This document shows, in pieces, positions 60,648 through 64,000 of a DNA stretch of 64,000 nt (positions are counted from its first letter, which is position 1; the number at the start of each line of letters is the position of its first letter). This stretch comes from Streptomyces griseoruber. Its GTDB lineage: Bacteria; Actinomycetota; Actinomycetes; Streptomycetales; Streptomycetaceae. The notes under the pieces were generated by a model. The model was given only the letters and a program-made list of their open reading frames with translations. It had not been told where the DNA came from and searched no databases. The stretch lies in assembly GCF_001514205.1 (NCBI RefSeq), contig NZ_KQ948776.1, positions 124,001 to 188,000 on the forward strand. Reading direction: 5' to 3'. A program made the translations under genes and the position numbers.

Positions 60648-63600
60648 GTGAGCTATCTGCGCCTGCCCCATCTCAGCGGTGACCTCCTGTGCTTCGTGGC
60701 CGAGGACGACCTGTGGCTGACCCGGCTGGACGGTCCGGACCGCGCCTGGCGGCTCACCGTCGACCGCACGAAGACCGGACACCCCCGCTTCTCCCCCGAC
60801 GGCCGCCACATCGCGTACACGAGCTGGCGAAGTCTCGTCCCCGAGATCCACCTGGTGCCGGTGGACGGCGGACCGGGACGCCGGCTGACCTACTGGGGCA
60901 GCCCCGACACCCAGGTGTGCGGCTGGACCCCGGAGGGCGACATCCTCGCCGTCGCCTCCCACGGCGAACCCTTCTCCTACTTCACCTGGGCCTACAAGGT
61001 CCCCACCGACGGCTCCCCCGGCAGCAAACTGCCCTGGGGCCCGGTCTCCGACATCCAGGTCGCCGACCTCGACGACGAACGCAGGACCCTGTTGCTGACC
61101 GGCACTCCGCCGCACGAACCCGCCGGCTGGAAGCGCTACCGGGGCGGCGCCACGGGCCGCCTGTGGCTGCACGGACAGCGCCTCCTGGAGAACCTCGACG
61201 GCCACCTCCACTCCCCCCTCTTCGCCGGCGGCCGGATCGCCTTCCTCTCCGACCACGAGGGCGTCGGCAACCTCTACTCCTGCGCCCACGACGGCTCCGA
61301 CCTGCGCCGGCACACCGACCACGACGCCTTCTACGCCCGCCACGCCGCCACCGACGGCACGCGCGTGGTGTACCAGTGCGCCGGCGACCTGTGGCTCGTC
61401 GACGACCTGGCCGCCGGCTCCGCACCGCGCCGGATCGACGTACGGCTGGGCGGGCCGCGGGCCGGCCGGCGCCGCTACCAGATCCCGGCCGCCCAGCACG
61501 TGGACGGCCTCTCGGTCGACGAGACCGGGCGGGCGAGCGCCGTCGTCGTCCGCGGCAGCCTGTACTGGCTGACCCACCGCGACGGACCCGCCCGCACGAT
61601 CACCGACACACCCGGCGTACGGGTACGGCTCCCCGAGATGCTCGGCTCGGGCGGACAGCTCGCGTACGTCACCGACGCCGAGGGCGAGGACGCCGTCGAG
61701 ATCGCCTACCTCCCGCGCGCCAGCGGGGACCGCGAGCCGCGCCGGCTGGCCTCCGGGGAACTGGGCCGGGTCCTGGAGATGGTCGCCGACCCGGACGGCG
61801 AGCGGCTCGCCATCGCCGCGCACGACGGACGGCTGCTCCTCCTCGACACGAGCGAGGACTCCGGGAGCGCCTCCCGGACGGAGTCCGGGGCAGGCGCGGT
61901 CACCGAGCTGATCACCTCCGTCAACGGGCCCGTCCGCGACCTCGCCTTCTCCCCCGACGGGACCTGGCTGACCTGGTCGCACCCCGGCATCGGCAGATCC
62001 CTGCGGCAGATCAAGATGGCCCGGATCCCCGGTGTGGGACAGGGCGAGCGGCTGATCGTCGACGTGACCAACGGCCGCTTCGAGGACGAGAACCCCGTGT
62101 TCACCCGGGACGGCCGCTACCTCGCCTTCCTCTCCTGGCGCGGCTTCGACCCGGTGTACGACGTCCACACCGGCGACCTCTCCTTCCCGCTCGGCTGCCG
62201 CCCCTACCTCGTCCCGCTGTCCTCCGCGACCCCCTCTCCCTTCGCCCTCAACCCGGAGGGCCGGCCGGCCGCCGGGGGGCTGGACCCGGTGGAGGAGGAC
62301 GAGGGCGGCGACGGGACCGTGACCGTGGAGGTCGAGGGCCTGGAGAGCCGGGTCACCCCGTTCCCCGTCCCCGCCTCCAAGTACTCCTCGCTGCACCCGG
62401 TCGCGGGCGGCGGACTGGTCTGGCTGCGCTGGCCGATCTCCGGCGCGCTCGGCGAGACCTTCGCCAACCCGGACGACATGAGCGGCCGGCCCACACTGGA
62501 GTACTTCACCATCAGCAAGGCCAAGAAGTCCGAACTCGTCGGCCATCTCGACTGGTTCGCGCTCAGCGGCGACGGCTCCCGGCTCGTCGTGGTCGACGAG
62601 GGCGATCTGCGGGCCGTGCCGTCGAGCGAGTCCGGCGACCTCGACACCACCGTCTGGATCGACCTGCGCCGCATCATGCACGAGGTGGACCCCGGCGCCG
62701 AGTGGCGGCAGTCGTACGAGGAGGCGGGCCGGCTCATCCGCGCCTACTTCTGGGACCCGGGGATGTGCGGCATCGACTGGGACGCGGTGCTCGACCAGTA
62801 CCGCCCGCTCGTCGAACGGGTCGCCTCCCCCGACGAGTTCGCCGACCTGCTGCGCGAGGTCCTCGGCGAACTGGGCACCTCGCACGCCTACGTCACGCCC
62901 GCCCGCCGCAACGAGGGACCACCGCACTACCAGCGCCGGCAGGGCCTGCTGGGCGCCAACCTCGTACGGCGCGACGGCGGCTGGACCGTCAAGCGCATCC
63001 TGGCCGGCGACTCCTCCGACTCCAAGGCACGCTCACCCCTCGCGGGCACCGGCATCCGCGAGGGCGCGGTGCTGACGCATGTCGACGGCCGCCCCGTGGA
63101 CCCGCTCCACGGCCCGTATCCCCTGCTGGCGGGGGCGGGCGGTACGACGGTGGAGCTCACGTTCACCCCGGCGGAGGGCAGCGCGGGGCGCGCACGGCGC
63201 GTGGCCGTGGTCCCCCTCGTCGACGAGCGCCCCCTGCGCTACCAGGACTGGGTCGCCAAACGGCGCGAGGTGGTGCGGGAGCTGAGCGGCGGCCGGTGCG
63301 GCTACCTCCACATCCCCGACATGGGCGGCTCCGGCTGGGCCCAGTTCAACCGCGACCTGCGCATGGAGGTGTCCCGGCCCGCGCTCATCGTGGACGTACG
63401 CGGCAACGCGGGCGGCCACATCAGCGAACTGGTCGTGGAGAAGCTGACCCGCACGATCCTCGGCTGGGACCTCACCCGCAACGCCCAGCCGGTGTCGTAC
63501 GCCTCGAACGCCCCCCGCGGCCCGGTCGTCGCCCTCGCCGACGAGGCGACCTCCTCGGACGGCGACATGATCACCGCCGCGTTCAAGCTGCTCAAGCTCG

Positions 63601-63920
63601 GGCCGGTGGTGGGGCAGCGCACCTGGGGCGGAGTCGTCGGCATGACCGGCCGCCACCAGCTCGGCGACGGCACCGTCATCACCGTCCCCATGAACGCGGC
63701 CTGGTTCGACGCCTACGGCTGGACCATCGAGAACCGCGGCGTCCTCCCCGACCTGGAGATCCTCCGCACCCCGCTGGACTGGGCGGAGGGCCGCTACGCC
63801 CAGCTCGACGACGCGGTCCGGCTGGCCCTGGACCTCCTCGACACCAACCCCCCGGCGTCCCCACCGGACTACAGCGCCGTACCGGACCGCTCCCGCCCGA
63901 AACTCCCGCCCCGCGCCTGA
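60648..63920 (+). CDS. tricorn protease
   Basis: I place the start at GTG 60648 (VSYLRLPHLSGDLLCFVAEDDLWL), although GGGGAG abuts it; ATG 60513 is in frame but lies before the TetR operator. The ~1090-residue cytoplasmic protein has N-terminal beta-propellers (~1-310 and ~320-660, e.g. HPRFSPDGRHIAYTS), a C1 helical domain, a PDZ domain (~760-850) and a C2 catalytic domain. Catalytic residues fit tricorn: Ser-His in ELGTSHAYV (~743), nucleophile Ser in DEATSSDGDM (~969), and Glu in WTIENRGVLPD. It degrades peptides released by the proteasome. Length matches the family. Confidence 0.93.
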   Translation: MSYLRLPHLSGDLLCFVAEDDLWLTRLDGPDRAWRLTVDRTKTGHPRFSPDGRHIAYTSWRSLVPEIHLVPVDGGPGRRLTYWGSPDTQVCGWTPEGDILAVASHGEPFSYFTWAYKVPTDGSPGSKLPWGPVSDIQVADLDDERRTLLLTGTPPHEPAGWKRYRGGATGRLWLHGQRLLENLDGHLHSPLFAGGRIAFLSDHEGVGNLYSCAHDGSDLRRHTDHDAFYARHAATDGTRVVYQCAGDLWLVDDLAAGSAPRRIDVRLGGPRAGRRRYQIPAAQHVDGLSVDETGRASAVVVRGSLYWLTHRDGPARTITDTPGVRVRLPEMLGSGGQLAYVTDAEGEDAVEIAYLPRASGDREPRRLASGELGRVLEMVADPDGERLAIAAHDGRLLLLDTSEDSGSASRTESGAGAVTELITSVNGPVRDLAFSPDGTWLTWSHPGIGRSLRQIKMARIPGVGQGERLIVDVTNGRFEDENPVFTRDGRYLAFLSWRGFDPVYDVHTGDLSFPLGCRPYLVPLSSATPSPFALNPEGRPAAGGLDPVEEDEGGDGTVTVEVEGLESRVTPFPVPASKYSSLHPVAGGGLVWLRWPISGALGETFANPDDMSGRPTLEYFTISKAKKSELVGHLDWFALSGDGSRLVVVDEGDLRAVPSSESGDLDTTVWIDLRRIMHEVDPGAEWRQSYEEAGRLIRAYFWDPGMCGIDWDAVLDQYRPLVERVASPDEFADLLREVLGELGTSHAYVTPARRNEGPPHYQRRQGLLGANLVRRDGGWTVKRILAGDSSDSKARSPLAGTGIREGAVLTHVDGRPVDPLHGPYPLLAGAGGTTVELTFTPAEGSAGRARRVAVVPLVDERPLRYQDWVAKRREVVRELSGGRCGYLHIPDMGGSGWAQFNRDLRMEVSRPALIVDVRGNAGGHISELVVEKLTRTILGWDLTRNAQPVSYASNAPRGPVVALADEATSSDGDMITAAFKLLKLGPVVGQRTWGGVVGMTGRHQLGDGTVITVPMNAAWFDAYGWTIENRGVLPDLEILRTPLDWAEGRYAQLDDAVRLALDLLDTNPPASPPDYSAVPDRSRPKLPPRA

Positions 63921-64000
63921 GGCCCCACCGGGCCGGCGGCGGCGAGCAGCGGCCTGCCTGCGACGGCGAGCAGCGGCCGCGCCGCCACCGCCGCCCCGTC

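Overview
The window looks like a chromosomal core segment of a Streptomyces species or a very close actinomycete. GC content is high, third codon positions are strongly G/C, GTG starts are frequent, and stop/start overlaps (ATGA, GTGA) are common. Several genes are found mainly or only in this lineage: an SsgA-like sporulation protein, DUF397, SUKH/YwqJ clusters, tricorn protease and TamR. From memory, the gene order (glmU-prs-rplY-pth, ppc, desaturase, tam/tamR, galTEK, ABC-F, ispE-ksgA-rpfB, tatD, rsmI/pmt, two penicillin-binding proteins, ssgE, a cbiMQO-type transporter, ohr) follows the SCO3117-SCO3170 part of the S. coelicolor map. I could not run an alignment.

Layout. 1-5755 is a conserved but functionally obscure cluster: a coiled-coil 'cellulose-binding'-type protein cut by the window edge, a three-part Imm35/deaminase/SUKH-4 protein, an SMI1/KNR4 protein, a YwqJ-type deaminase and a SUKH-3 protein. 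5759-7804 holds an orphan histidine kinase, a decayed HTH gene and tRNA-Gln(UUG). 7920-12479 holds cell-wall precursor, PRPP and translation genes (glmU, prs, rplY, pth) and a membrane protein. 12525-17277 has ppc divergent from a desaturase-TetR pair. 17279-20395 has a toxin-antitoxin relic, tam/tamR, a response regulator and a GNAT. 20437-25886 is the galactose locus: galT-galE-galK with a divergent Na+/solute symporter. 25891-32066 has a DHDPS-family aldolase, a response regulator lacking its phosphorylatable Asp, and two paralogous membrane-anchored beta-propeller proteins.

32067-42323 holds an ABC-F ATPase, a Uma2-fold protein, ispE, ksgA, rpfB, tatD, a zinc-ribbon protein, rsmI and protein O-mannosyltransferase. 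42476-46298 carries two related penicillin-binding proteins and ssgE, a cell-envelope and sporulation block. 46491-50116 is a cobalt/nickel ECF transporter (M-N fusion, Q, O) whose last gene overlaps an OhrR-type regulator, followed by ohr. 50214-57168 is a mixed accessory stretch: serine hydrolase, DUF1876, an NAT-EamA-YbaK operon, an HxlR/RidA divergent pair, a broken WhiJ-like regulator with DUF397, and a lamin-tail protein. 57476-63920 holds a TetR-MMPL export operon and a full-length tricorn protease.

The best candidates for undescribed biology are the deaminase/SUKH cluster at the left end, the aspartate-less receiver, the toxin-antitoxin relic, the large nested inverted repeat at 19745-19830, and several clean operator-like palindromes (15480, 18350, 42422, 44141, 46455, 54357/54411, 60539). 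All functional assignments are family-level readings of the sequence.
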